Shown one piece after another: positions 45,513 to 53,887 of a stretch of DNA of 64,000 nucleotides. The notes under the pieces were generated by a model. That model ran no database searches, was not told where the DNA came from, and saw only the letters and a list, made by a program, of their open reading frames with translations. Every line of letters begins with the position of its first letter. Within the stretch, counting starts at the first letter, position 1. Both the position numbers and the translations under genes were made by a program. The stretch comes from AC-32 sp963766375 (GTDB taxonomy: Bacteria > Actinomycetota > Thermoleophilia > Gaiellales > Gaiellaceae): positions 147,106-211,105 of the forward strand of contig CAVXZG010000013.1 in the NCBI GenBank assembly GCA_963766375.1, given 5' to 3'.

Positions 45513-45630
45513 CTGGGCCGGAGCCCTGATCGTGGTCGTCGCGATCTGGCTCGTCTGGTTCCTGCTCGCGGCGCCCGGCTGTGGCTCGGGCGGCTCGGGC
45601 ACGACGCCGACACACGTCCCGCCGCGCTGA
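45490..45630 (+). CDS. Tiny membrane/lipoprotein-like peptide (46 aa)
   Basis: GTG 45490 overlaps the 3' end of the secreted-protein gene by 23 bp and encodes 46 residues: a short start, one hydrophobic stretch (GALIVVVAIWLVWFLLAAPG) and a lipobox-like LLAAPGC, then a Gly/Ser/Thr tail. It could be a small lipoprotein. Alternatively it is the true C-terminus of the preceding gene displaced by a +1 insertion, since its frame is +1 relative to that gene. Confidence 0.4.
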   Translation: MRAGLARNWAGALIVVVAIWLVWFLLAAPGCGSGGSGTTPTHVPPR

Positions 45631-45661
45631 GCGAGGGGCGGCCGGCCTGGCCGCTCCTCGC
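45631..45661 (+). terminator. Strong hairpin after the small secreted-protein genes
   Basis: A 13-bp stem GCGAGGGGCGGCC / GGCCGCTCCTCGC (one G-T pair) with a 5-nt loop GGCCT, starting directly at the stop codon of the 46-aa gene. There is no U tract, as is common for high-GC genomes. Confidence 0.6.
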
Positions 45662-45693
45662 GGACCCGGGAGCCCATCCCGTATGCTCCGGCG

Positions 45694-45927
45694 ATGGTCT
45701 GGGAGTTCGTCTTCATGATGGTGATCTTGAAGATCCCGATCGTCTATCTCTGCCTGGTGGTCTACTGGGCAGTGAGGGCCGAGCCGGAGCCGCCTGAGCC
45801 GGCGCGGCTGCCCGTGGAGGCGCTCGATCTCGACCCGAGGCCGCCGTGGCGGCCCCGCTCGCGCAAGCCCAGGCCAGGCCCACACGGCTCGCCGATGAGG
45901 GCCCGCCGGGCGATGGCTCGACGGTGA
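45694..45927 (+). CDS. Small membrane-anchored basic protein (77 aa)
   Basis: One N-terminal span (VWEFVFMMVILKIPIVYLCL) followed by a Pro/Arg-rich cytoplasmic tail (EPEPPEPARL, PPWRPRSRKPRPGPHG). Not recognised. TATGCT (45682-45687) lies 6 nt before the ATG with no SD, so it is probably leaderless. The stop overlaps the GTG of the next small gene, and sucA follows. Confidence 0.55.
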   Translation: MVWEFVFMMVILKIPIVYLCLVVYWAVRAEPEPPEPARLPVEALDLDPRPPWRPRSRKPRPGPHGSPMRARRAMARR

Positions 45928-46185
45928 ACGCCCACCCCGAATCTCGCGAACGTCCCGCCGACGCGATCGCGGGCCTGCTCGCGTCCCTGTCCATCTTCGC
46001 GAGCCTGGTCGGCGATCGCGTACCGCCCCGGCCGGCTGATCCCGGCTGCGCTGCTGCTCGCCCTGATCGCGGCTGCGATGGGCGGCCGGCACCAGCGCCT
46101 CGCGGCGTTCGCGATCGGGATCGGCGGCGCCTGCTTCGTGATCGGGATGGCGGCGGCCGTCATCACCGACCACCCGCTGTACTGA
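45924..46185 (+). CDS. Small two- or three-span membrane protein (frameshifted)
   Basis: GTG 45924 overlaps the previous stop (GTGA). About 86 residues: a hydrophilic start (NAHPESRERPADA), a first span (IAGLLASLSIFASLVG), then, after one extra base near 46012, IAYRPGRLIPAALLLALIAA and a last span (FAIGIGGACFVIGMAAAVIT). The total length is 3n+1, as expected for one inserted base. Function unknown. Confidence 0.5.
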
Positions 46186-46237
46186 GCCGCAGAATCGAGC
46201 CGCCCCGGGAGGGTATCCCGGTGGTACAACAAAGAAT

Positions 46238-49105
46238 GTGAGCATGCACGAAGTAGACGGCCTGAACGCAGGCTTCGCCAGCGCGCTCCTCGAGCAGTAC
46301 CTCGAGAATCCCGAGGCGGTCCCGAGCGAGTGGCGCGCGCTGTTCGAGAGTGGGGCCAGCGAGCTGGTGGCCACCCATCCCGGCCTCGCGCGGCTGGTCG
46401 AGCTCCTCCAGGAGGACGGGAACGGCCACGTCGCGACTGCGCCTGCGCCTGCGCCGCCCGCCGCGGTGGCCGAGGCGCCACCGGCGCCCGCCGAGCCCGT
46501 TGCGCCTGCGGCGGACAAGACCCTCCTGGGCGCGGTCGCAGCGGCGATGGCGCTCGTCAAGGCCTACCGCACCCACGGGCACCTCGCCGCACGGCTCGAC
46601 CCGCTCGGCTCGGAGCCAGTCGGCGACCCGTCCCTCGAGCCGGAACGCTTGGAGCCGAAGCTGACGCCCGAGCTCCAGCAGCTGATCCCGGCCGACATTC
46701 TCCGCGTCCACGTCCCCGGTGAGACGCTGGCCGACGTGCTGCCGCGGCTTCGCCAGACGTACTGCGGCACGAGTGCCTACGAGATCGAGCACATCTCCGA
46801 CCACGAGCAGCGCGTCTGGCTGCGCTCGGCGATCGAGTCGGGCCGCTACCGCCAGCCGCTCATGCCGGACGAGCGACGCCGGCTGCTCGAGCGCCTCACG
46901 GAGGTCGAGGGCTTCGAGCGCTACCTCCGTCGCGCGTTCCTCGGCCAGAAGCAGTTCTCGATCGAAGGGCTCGACGTGATGATCCCGATGCTGGACGAGG
47001 CCATCCAGCTCGCCGCCGAGGAAGGGGCGCACGAGGTTGTTTTCGGCATGGCGCATCGAGGCCGCCTGAACGTCCTCGCGCACGTGCTCGGCCGGCCCTA
47101 CGAGACGATTCTGCGCGAGTTCGAGGGCGAGCGGACGCTCGAAGCCGTCGTCTCCGACCCCGAAGGGGGGACCGGCGACGTCAAGTACCACCTCGGCGCC
47201 GAGGGCTCGCGGCAGACGCCGTCCGGCGACATCACCCTCACCCTCGCCTCGAACCCGAGCCACCTCGAGGCGGTCGACCCGGTCGTCGAGGGCCGCACGC
47301 GCGCGGAGCAGACCGACCGCTCGAGCCGTACCGGGTACCACGACTCCTCGGTTGCGATGCCGATCCAGATTCACGGCGATGCGGCCTTCCCGGCGCAGGG
47401 TGTCGTGGCTGAGACGCTCAACCTGGCCGATCTGTCCGGTTACTCGACCGGGGGCACCCTGCACCTGATCGCCAACAACCAGATCGGCTTCACGACCGAC
47501 CCGGCCGACGGGCGCTCGACCCGCTACTCGAGCGACCTCGCCAAGGGCTTCGACCTCCCGATCGTGCACGTGAACGCCGACGACCCCGAGGCCGCCCTCG
47601 CCGCGGTCCGGCTGGCGCTCGCCTTCCGCCGCCGCTTCTGCACCGACGTGGTCATCGACCTCGTCGGCTACCGCCGTCACGGCCACAACGAGCAGGACGA
47701 GGCCGCCTACACCCAGCCGCTGATGGCCGCGCGCATCGAACGGCAGCCGAGCGTGCGCGAGCAGTACGAGCAGGAACTGGTGGACGAGGGAGTCGTCTCG
47801 CAGGAGGAGGCCGATGCGATGGCGGCCGAGGTGGACGCGAGGCTCAAGGAGGCCCACGAGCGGCTGAAGACGACGTTCGGCCAGGGCGTGCCCGCGGTGG
47901 CCTACGAGGGCCGCATCCCGGCCTCTAGCAGGGCCGAGATCGTGACCGCGGTCGGCGCGGACCGGTTGCGCGCGCTCAACGACGAGCTGCTGGCCGTGCC
48001 CGAGGGCTTCACGGTCAACCCGAAGCTCGCGAAGCAGCTCGAGCGCCGGCGCGAGGCGCTCGACCAGGGCGGGATCGACTGGGGCCAGGCCGAGGAGCTC
48101 GCCTTCGCGAGCCTGCTCGTGGAAGGGATTCCGATTCGCCTCACCGGCCAGGACACCGAGCGCGGCACGTTCTCGCACCGCCACCTCGTCCTGCACGACG
48201 CCGAGAACGGGCAGGCCTACACACCCGTACAGAACCTTCGCGAGGCGACCGCATCGTTCGAGATCCACAACTCGCCGCTCTCCGAGGAAGCATGCCTCGG
48301 CTTCGAGTACGGCTACTCGGTGGCCGCCCCCGAGGCGCTCGTAGCCTGGGAGGCGCAGTTCGGCGACTTCGTCAACGGCGCAGAGGTGGCGATCGACCAG
48401 TTCATCGTGTCCGGCCTCTCGAAGTGGGGGCAGACCTCACGGCTGACGCTGCTGCTCCCGCACGGCTACGAGGGCAACGGCCCGGAGCACTCGAGCGCAC
48501 GGCTCGAGCGGTTCCTCCAGCTCGCCGCGCAGGAGAACATCCGGATCGCCAACTGCACTACGGCCGCCCAGTACTTCCACCTCATGCGCCGGCAGGCGCT
48601 CGACCCTAGCGCGCGCCCGCTGATCGTGATGACGCCCAAGGGACTGCTGCGCCTGAAGCAGGCGGCGTCGGAGCTGCGCGAGCTCGCGGAGGGCTCGTTC
48701 CAACCCGTGATCGACGAGCCGGCTGCGGATCCGGCAACGGTGCGGAGGCTCGTCCTCTGCTCAGGGAAGGTCTACTACGACCTCGTCGGCCACGAGCTGC
48801 GCCAGGACGCGGACTGGATCGCCGTCGCCCGGCTCGAGCAGCTCTACCCGTTCCCGGTGGGCTCGGCCGCCGAGCTGGTGCACCGCTATCCCGGCCTGGA
48901 GGAGCTCGTCTGGGCACAGGAGGAGCCGCAGAACATGGGCGCCTGGCGGGCGATCCGGCACCGGCTCGAAGAGGCGCTGCCGGAGGGCGTGCGGCTGCGC
49001 TTCGCCGGCCGCCCCTGGCGCGCGAGCCCGTCCGAGGGCTATCCCACGGCGCACCTGAAGGAGCAGGACCGGATCGTCAGGGAGGCGCTCGAGCCCTCTA
49101 GCTAA
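46238..49105 (+). CDS. sucA: 2-oxoglutarate dehydrogenase E1 component
   Basis: A thiamine-diphosphate enzyme of 955 residues that decarboxylates 2-oxoglutarate for the TCA cycle. The N-terminal E1o helix (GLNAGFASALLEQYLENP) is followed by an Ala/Pro-rich linker. Core motifs are VVFGMAHRGRLNVLAHVLG, LASNPSHLEAVDPVVEG, IHGDAAFPAQGVVAETLNL, ANNQIGFTT, and HGYEGNGPEHSSARLERFL. It lacks the fused E2-like succinyltransferase domain of mycobacterial Kgd, so separate E2 and E3 subunits are expected elsewhere. GTG 46238 lies exactly 7 nt after TACAAC (46225-46230); ATG 46244 is the alternative start. Confidence 0.94.
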   Translation: MSMHEVDGLNAGFASALLEQYLENPEAVPSEWRALFESGASELVATHPGLARLVELLQEDGNGHVATAPAPAPPAAVAEAPPAPAEPVAPAADKTLLGAVAAAMALVKAYRTHGHLAARLDPLGSEPVGDPSLEPERLEPKLTPELQQLIPADILRVHVPGETLADVLPRLRQTYCGTSAYEIEHISDHEQRVWLRSAIESGRYRQPLMPDERRRLLERLTEVEGFERYLRRAFLGQKQFSIEGLDVMIPMLDEAIQLAAEEGAHEVVFGMAHRGRLNVLAHVLGRPYETILREFEGERTLEAVVSDPEGGTGDVKYHLGAEGSRQTPSGDITLTLASNPSHLEAVDPVVEGRTRAEQTDRSSRTGYHDSSVAMPIQIHGDAAFPAQGVVAETLNLADLSGYSTGGTLHLIANNQIGFTTDPADGRSTRYSSDLAKGFDLPIVHVNADDPEAALAAVRLALAFRRRFCTDVVIDLVGYRRHGHNEQDEAAYTQPLMAARIERQPSVREQYEQELVDEGVVSQEEADAMAAEVDARLKEAHERLKTTFGQGVPAVAYEGRIPASSRAEIVTAVGADRLRALNDELLAVPEGFTVNPKLAKQLERRREALDQGGIDWGQAEELAFASLLVEGIPIRLTGQDTERGTFSHRHLVLHDAENGQAYTPVQNLREATASFEIHNSPLSEEACLGFEYGYSVAAPEALVAWEAQFGDFVNGAEVAIDQFIVSGLSKWGQTSRLTLLLPHGYEGNGPEHSSARLERFLQLAAQENIRIANCTTAAQYFHLMRRQALDPSARPLIVMTPKGLLRLKQAASELRELAEGSFQPVIDEPAADPATVRRLVLCSGKVYYDLVGHELRQDADWIAVARLEQLYPFPVGSAAELVHRYPGLEELVWAQEEPQNMGAWRAIRHRLEEALPEGVRLRFAGRPWRASPSEGYPTAHLKEQDRIVREALEPSS

Positions 49106-49281
49106 GGCTTGCGGCGGCGCTGGCGCTGCTGCATCAGCTTCGTGGCGACCGTCGGGCCGTGCTTGCGGGCCTGGTACAGGATCGCGCGGCGGTGTTTCTT
49201 CGGGATGCGCCGCCAGATGTCCCAGGCGGTGAGAGCCAGGCCGATGGGGCCGGCGCGACGAAGGCTGCTGAAAACAGGCAC
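49102..49281 (-). CDS. Small basic protein (59 aa), function unknown
   Basis: GTG 49281 to TAG 49102 encodes 59 residues: VPVFSSLRRAGPIGLALTAW, DIWRRIPKKHRRAILYQARK and a C-terminal QQRQRRRKP. An amphipathic or weakly hydrophobic helix is followed by a strongly basic part (over 30% Arg/Lys). It could bind nucleic acid or membrane phosphate groups. The 3' end overlaps the sucA stop by 4 bp, convergent. The coding reading is supported by the continuous frame but not by a known family. Confidence 0.5.
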   Translation of the reverse strand: MPVFSSLRRAGPIGLALTAWDIWRRIPKKHRRAILYQARKHGPTVATKLMQQRQRRRKP

Positions 49282-49360
49282 GGGAAGAGCCTAGCGCTTC
49301 GGGCTGTGGCCCTTGTCTTTCTTGTGGGCCTCGTGCCCGCTCGGCGCATAGGCCTCCCGG

Positions 49361-49889
49361 CTAGGGCTTGCCAGGCGGCTTGCCGGGGGGCCCGGTGTGA
49401 CGGTGGTTCTTGTCTCCGTTGCCGTTTCCTGGTCGCTCGGTCGGGCTCGGAGGAGCGGGCGCTGGCGGAGGAGGTGGTGCCGGAGGCGGCGGCGGAGGAG
49501 GTGCGGTGGGTGGCGGCGGGGGTGGTGGTGGAGGCGGAGGCGGCGGGGGAGGTGGCGGAGGCGGCGGCGGAGGCGGAGGCGGAGGAGGGGCGGTCGGGGC
49601 TCGCTCGCCAGACGCGTTCCGTAGGACCGGCGAGGAGGCCAGGGACGAGGCGGCCGGGGCCGGAGTCTGGAGGCACGAGCGCGCTTGGTGCGCGGCGGGG
49701 CGCGATCCGGGCAGCGGGTAGGGGCGGGGGCGGGGCGTGCACGACGACGGGCTTGCTGCCCGTCGCCAGCGACAGGGCCGCCGGCGGCGAGTCATCGGTG
49801 CTGACCACGAGTGCGGGAAGCGTGACGGCAGCAGCAAGCGCCGCTCCGATGAGCGCTGCCAAAGCAATAATCGCGAGACTTCTATTCAC
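49361..49889 (-). CDS. Membrane-anchored proline-rich protein (frameshifted)
   Basis: An exported or anchored protein of about 175 residues. The N-terminal span or signal is RSLAIIALAALIGAALAAAV. A Pro/Ala region (VVVHAPPPPLPAARIAP) follows; near 49610 the frame moves by +1 (total length 3n+1) into a poly-proline tract of about 27 residues, then TAPPPPPPPAPPPPPAPAPP and a hydrophilic end (ERPGNGNGDKNHRHTGPPG). Poly-proline segments in exported proteins can span or bind the cell wall. A second open frame beyond the stop (to 49291) could extend it after another insertion. No enzyme motif. Confidence 0.5.
49455..49590. repeat. GGA/GGC trinucleotide-like low-complexity tract
   Basis: An almost pure run of GGAGGCGGC-type units on the plus strand, encoding the poly-proline segment on the minus strand. 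Long runs of a single codon type can slip in replication and are hard to sequence, so its length may be variable or misassembled. Confidence 0.7.
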
Positions 49890-49948
49890 GTTTCCCCTCG
49901 TTCTGCCGAATCACTCTAGTCGTGGTATCGGCGCCTTCCCCCAGAACC

Positions 49949-49961
49949 TAAATTGTAGGTA
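49949..49961 (+). promoter_or_regulatory. Leaderless-type promoter of the diguanylate cyclase
   Basis: TAAATT at 49949-49954 followed by exactly 7 nt and the ATG at 49962; the surrounding ~50 bp are less GC-rich than the genes around them. Confidence 0.5.
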
Positions 49962-51722
49962 ATGAGCTTCAGGCTCAAACTCGTCGCGTATTTCCTGCTC
50001 GTGTCCCTGCTCCCGCTCGGCGCAGCGGGCTGGGGGCTGCATGCGGTCGCCGGCCGAAGCGAGACTCGGCGCGTGGACGTTCGCCTGGAGGCAGGCCTGC
50101 GCGCAGTGATCGCAGGGTACAAGGACGAGCTCTCATCGGCCGGTCGGCGCGCGAAGCGGCTCGCCGACAGCCCCCGCTTCCAGCAGGCGCTTCAGCGGGG
50201 AGACCGGCGCACGCTGCAGCGTCTGCTCGCCGAGAGCCCGGGCCTGCGGCTCGAATCGCCGATGCTCACGATCGGTCCCGCGAAGACGATCGGCCCCAGC
50301 TCGAAGTTCACGGTGGTCGGCTCGAGGGGCCTGCTCGGCACCCTCGTCGCCGGCGTGCCGCTCAACTCGTCATCACTCGCTCGCCTGCGCGCAAGCTCGG
50401 GGCTCTCGCGCAGCGACCTGCTCGTGGTGCTCGAGCGAGGACGCATCGCGGCCGGGCCCACAGCGCTCGTGGGGCGGTCCCTCTCAGCCCCCTCGAGCGC
50501 CCGCACCTTGCCGGTCGGGGGCCACCGCTACCGCACGCTCGCCGCCAGCCCGCAGCGGGCGTCGGAGACGGCACTCGCGCTGCTCTCGCCGCAGTCACGC
50601 ATCGACAACGCCGTCTCGTCCTTCGACCGCCGACTCCTGATCGGCTTGTTCAGCTCGCTGGCCTTGATCGCCTTTGTCGCCTACATCATCGGCGGTTCGA
50701 TCGTCCAGTCGCTCAGCGGCCTTGCCGATGCCGCCAACGCGATCGCCCGCGGCCGGCTCGACCGCCGGGTCGAGGTGCGGGGCCGCGACGAGTTCGCACG
50801 TCTTGGGCTGGCCTTCAACGAGATGGCCGACCAGCTCGAGGCCCGGGTCGAGGAGCTCGGCGCCGAGCGCGCGCGCCTGCGCGAGGCGAATGTCCGCTTC
50901 GGCGAGGCGCTCGCGGCCACGCATGACGTCGACCAGCTTCTGCGCGTGATCGTCGAGACCGTGGTCGAGACCACCGGTGCGACCGGCGGCCTCGTGGTGG
51001 GCCTGGCCGGCGAAGTCATCCAGTCGGGCACGCTCTCGGACCGGGGCGAGCGCTTCGAGCTTCCGCTCACGGCCGGCCGGCAGAGCTTCGGCACGCTTTC
51101 CGTGTCTGGCCGCGGCTTCACGGTCGAGCAGCGGCGCACCGCGGCAACGCTCGTCGCCCACGCTGCGATCGCACTGGAGAACGCGCGCCTGCACCGCATC
51201 GTTGCGCGCCAGGCCCTCGTGGACATGCTCACCGGGCTCGCAAATCGCCGCCATTGCGAGGAGGCGCTCGCGAGCGAGCTGCTGCGCGCCGAGCGCTTCG
51301 GCGGCTCGGTCGCCTTCGTGCTCGCCGACCTCGACAGCTTCAAGTCGATCAACGACCGCTTCGGCCACCCCGTCGGCGACGGTGTGCTGGTCGAGTTCGC
51401 AGAGACCCTGCGCGAGTGCATGCGCGAGATCGACCTGCCCGCCCGGTGGGGCGGCGAGGAGTTCGCGATCGTCCTGCCCGGGACCGACCTCGAGGGCGCC
51501 ACCCAGCTCGCCGAGCGCGCCCGTACGGCGCTCGCGAACCGAACGATCCTCGCTCCCAACGGCTCGCGGATCTACGTGACGGTGAGCCTCGGCGTCGCCG
51601 CCTTCCCCGAGGCTGCGACGGGTGACAACCTGGTCTCCGCGGCCGACAGAGCGCTCTACGAGGCCAAGCGCGCGGGCAAGAACAGGGTCGTCACCGCAAG
51701 GCCGAGAGCGCGGCAGACGTAG
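49962..51722 (+). CDS. Membrane diguanylate cyclase (HAMP-GAF-GGDEF)
   Basis: A 586-residue c-di-GMP synthase. An N-terminal span (LKLVAYFLLVSLLPLGAAGW), an extracytoplasmic sensor region (about 30-220), a second span (LIGLFSSLALIAFVAYIIGG) and a HAMP linker (LADAANAIARGRLDRRVEV) precede a GAF-like domain (about 315-405). The C-terminal GGDEF domain has the active-site motif RWGGEEFAIVLPG (GGEEF is active) and VLADLDSFKSINDRFGH. An RxxD product-inhibition site (REID) lies 5 residues before GGEEF. The protein therefore links an external signal to c-di-GMP and is probably feedback-inhibited. Confidence 0.9.
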   Translation: MSFRLKLVAYFLLVSLLPLGAAGWGLHAVAGRSETRRVDVRLEAGLRAVIAGYKDELSSAGRRAKRLADSPRFQQALQRGDRRTLQRLLAESPGLRLESPMLTIGPAKTIGPSSKFTVVGSRGLLGTLVAGVPLNSSSLARLRASSGLSRSDLLVVLERGRIAAGPTALVGRSLSAPSSARTLPVGGHRYRTLAASPQRASETALALLSPQSRIDNAVSSFDRRLLIGLFSSLALIAFVAYIIGGSIVQSLSGLADAANAIARGRLDRRVEVRGRDEFARLGLAFNEMADQLEARVEELGAERARLREANVRFGEALAATHDVDQLLRVIVETVVETTGATGGLVVGLAGEVIQSGTLSDRGERFELPLTAGRQSFGTLSVSGRGFTVEQRRTAATLVAHAAIALENARLHRIVARQALVDMLTGLANRRHCEEALASELLRAERFGGSVAFVLADLDSFKSINDRFGHPVGDGVLVEFAETLRECMREIDLPARWGGEEFAIVLPGTDLEGATQLAERARTALANRTILAPNGSRIYVTVSLGVAAFPEAATGDNLVSAADRALYEAKRAGKNRVVTARPRARQT

Positions 51723-51791
51723 GGATCGGCTCGGTCTTCTGACTAAGGCGCTAGAATCCGGCGCCTTGCCCCCAAAGCCACGGGAGGACGT

Positions 51792-52091
51792 ATGCCGGTG
51801 GAGACTTCGTCGTTGTTTGCGCAGGTAATTCAGGATCACCTCGATCTCAAGGAGAAGAACTCCGAGCTCGAGAGCGATCTTCCGATCGACAAGTACAAGA
51901 CCCAGGACCCCTTCGAGAACCACCCGCTTTTCAAGACCGAGGAGCAGGCCAAGATCGAGGAGACCATGGACGGCGAGGAGCAGGCCGTGTCGGCTTCGCC
52001 CCCGCTCGCCTGGCCGACCGAGACCGACGAGGCCGAGCCGAAGGAAGAGGGACTCTGGAGCAAGTCGCGCGACTTCGACTGGGGTGACTGA
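51792..52091 (+). CDS. Acidic small protein (99 aa), function unknown
   Basis: A soluble, strongly acidic protein: ETSSLFAQVIQDHLDLKEKN at the start, DPFENHPLFKTEEQAKIEET in the middle, and a tail rich in Glu/Asp ending WSKSRDFDWGD. Probably partly disordered. ATG 51792 follows an SD (GGGAGGA), and a TAGAAT -10-like element lies near 51748, giving a leadered transcript. Not recognised, but the clear SD and codon use support a real gene. Confidence 0.6.
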   Translation: MPVETSSLFAQVIQDHLDLKEKNSELESDLPIDKYKTQDPFENHPLFKTEEQAKIEETMDGEEQAVSASPPLAWPTETDEAEPKEEGLWSKSRDFDWGD

Positions 52092-52163
52092 GACTCTTTA
52101 GGCTCTCGGTTTCCGCCACGAACGTCGGGGTAGGTCCCCGGGTTCACCTATCAGGAGGGACCG

Positions 52164-52607
52164 ATGACCAAGAGATTGCGCTTTGCGGCGCTCGGCGCCG
52201 CGCTCGTCTACTTCTTCGACCCCGACAACGGCAAGCGCCGCCGCAAGGTGACCGCTGACCGCCTCGCGGGGTTCCTGCGCCGGCAGAGCCGCAAGACCGG
52301 CGGCCTGACGCAGCGGGCGCACGCGGTCAAGCAGAAGGCCACGCACTTGCGCGAGGAACCGAAGCCGCAGCCCGACGATGTGACGCTGGCGCGCAAGGTC
52401 GAGTCCGAGATCTTCCGCGACGTCGACGTTCCGAAAGGGAAGATCAACGTCAACGCCGAGGACGGCAAGGTCGTGCTGCGCGGCGAGATTGACTCCCCGG
52501 AGCTGATCGAGGAGCTCGTCGGCAAGGCGCGCAAGGTTCAGGGCGTCCAGGACGTCGAGAGCTTGCTGCACACGCCGGGCCAGCAGACGCCCGCGAAGTC
52601 GAGCTGA
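52164..52607 (+). CDS. BON-domain protein
   Basis: A 147-residue protein. The N-terminal part (LRFAALGAALVYFFDPDNGK, then RRRKVTADRLAGF) is a weak membrane-associated segment common in YtxH-like/BON proteins. The C-terminal ~75 residues form a BON domain (LARKVESEIFRDVDVPKGKI, VNAEDGKVVLRGEIDSPELI, VQGVQDVESLLHTPG), a phospholipid- or stress-linked module. A good SD (AGGAGGGA) precedes ATG 52164. Confidence 0.78.
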   Translation: MTKRLRFAALGAALVYFFDPDNGKRRRKVTADRLAGFLRRQSRKTGGLTQRAHAVKQKATHLREEPKPQPDDVTLARKVESEIFRDVDVPKGKINVNAEDGKVVLRGEIDSPELIEELVGKARKVQGVQDVESLLHTPGQQTPAKSS

Positions 52608-52637
52608 CCGTCTGCCGGGGCTCGTAGGGTCCCGGTC

Positions 52638-52793
52638 GTGAAGGCCGAAACGGCGCGCGAGCACTGTCCCCGGTGTGGGGGTGCCATGGACTGGCGCCAC
52701 CAGACCTGGCAGTGCCCGCGCTGCGCGTTCAAGCTCGGCTGCTGCGAGGGCGAGCCGCAGTCCTGCTCGCCGCAGGCCGTCAACCCGCAATAA
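52638..52793 (+). CDS. Small zinc-ribbon protein (51 aa)
   Basis: GTG 52638 to TAA 52791-52793. It contains a Cys pattern of a zinc ribbon: HCPRCGGAM, then QCPRCAFKLGCC, then ESPQ-like tail with one more Cys. TAGGGT (52625-52630) sits exactly 7 nt before the GTG with no SD. Function unknown; the size fits small metal-binding adaptor proteins. potA starts 12 bp after its stop. Confidence 0.65.
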   Translation: MKAETAREHCPRCGGAMDWRHQTWQCPRCAFKLGCCEGEPQSCSPQAVNPQ

Positions 52794-52804
52794 TCGCGAG
52801 GCCG

Positions 52805-53887
52805 GTGTCATTGCAGGAGCGAACGTCCGAGGAGCGGCCCCTCGACGCCCACCCGGGCGGCGCTCCCGCCGTGCGCCTCGTGGGCGTGCGCAAGTCCTAC
52901 GGAGACGTCGTCGCGGTGGACGGCGTCGACCTCGAGATCCAGGCAGGCGAGTTCTTCACGCTGCTCGGGCCTTCGGGCTCGGGCAAGACGACGACGCTGC
53001 GTCTGATCGCGGGCTTCGAGCGCCCGGATGAGGGCGACGTCGAGCTCGGCGGCCGCAATGTCTCTGACACGCCTCCCTACGCGCGCGACGTGAACACGGT
53101 CTTCCAGGACTACGCGCTCTTCCCGCACATGACGATCGCCGAGAACGTCGGCTACGGCCTTCGGGTCAGCGGGGTGCCGCGCAAGGAGCGGCAGGCACGC
53201 GTGGATGACGTGCTTCGGCGCATGCAGCTTCCCGACGTCGGTAAGCGCAAGCCCGGGCAGCTCTCCGGCGGCCAGCGCCAGCGGGTGGCGCTCGCCCGCG
53301 CGCTCGTCAACCGGCCCGAGGTGCTGCTCCTCGACGAGCCGCTCGGTGCGCTCGACCTGAAGCTGCGCCAGGAGATGCAGCTCTTCCTGAAGAGCCTCCA
53401 GCAGGATCTCGCGATCACGTTCGTCTACGTCACGCACGATCAGGACGAGGCGCTGACGATGAGCGACCGCCTGGCCGTCTTCGACCGCGGCCGCATCGAG
53501 CAGATCGGCGCGCCGGCCGAGGTGTACGAGCGGCCGGCGAACGCGTTCGTCGCCGGGTTCGTGGGCGTCTCGAACGTGGTCGAGAGGGGCGGGAGGCGCT
53601 TGACGGTCCGGCCCGAAAAAATCCGCATGACTGACGCGGGCTCGGAACCGGCGGCCGGCTGGCACGCCGAGACCGGCCGGATCCGCGACGTCGTCTACGC
53701 CGGCATGGTCACTCGGTTCCTCGTCGAGCTCGACGGCGGCGGCGAGCTCCAGGTCGTCCGGCAGAACCTGGAAACATCATCGGCCGAGGCGCTCGACGCC
53801 AAGGGCCGCGCAGTGCTTCTCGAGTGGCGCCCAGAACACCAGCTCGAGCTCGACGATAACCCGGGGGTAACGGAAGGAGAGAGATGA
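52805..53887 (+). CDS. potA: Polyamine ABC transporter ATP-binding protein
   Basis: A 360-residue ATPase energising spermidine/putrescine import. Walker A is LLGPSGSGKTTTL, the Q loop lies in NTVFQDYALFPHMT, the signature is QLSGGQRQRVALARAL, Walker B is VLLLDEPLGALDLKL and the switch His is in FVYVTHDQDEALTM. A C-terminal TOBE-type domain (about 270-350) follows. GTG 52805 is used; TTG 52811 is an alternative. It overlaps potD by 4 bp (ATGA). Confidence 0.9.
   Translation: MSLQERTSEERPLDAHPGGAPAVRLVGVRKSYGDVVAVDGVDLEIQAGEFFTLLGPSGSGKTTTLRLIAGFERPDEGDVELGGRNVSDTPPYARDVNTVFQDYALFPHMTIAENVGYGLRVSGVPRKERQARVDDVLRRMQLPDVGKRKPGQLSGGQRQRVALARALVNRPEVLLLDEPLGALDLKLRQEMQLFLKSLQQDLAITFVYVTHDQDEALTMSDRLAVFDRGRIEQIGAPAEVYERPANAFVAGFVGVSNVVERGGRRLTVRPEKIRMTDAGSEPAAGWHAETGRIRDVVYAGMVTRFLVELDGGGELQVVRQNLETSSAEALDAKGRAVLLEWRPEHQLELDDNPGVTEGER

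Noticed and set aside
46163..48268. A 701-codon open frame on the minus strand
   Set aside because: Antisense of sucA, whose thiamine-enzyme motifs are unambiguous.
49410..49721. A poly-glycine protein on the plus strand
   Set aside because: It is the complement of the poly-proline gene. The minus strand has the signal peptide and a sensible N- and C-terminus.
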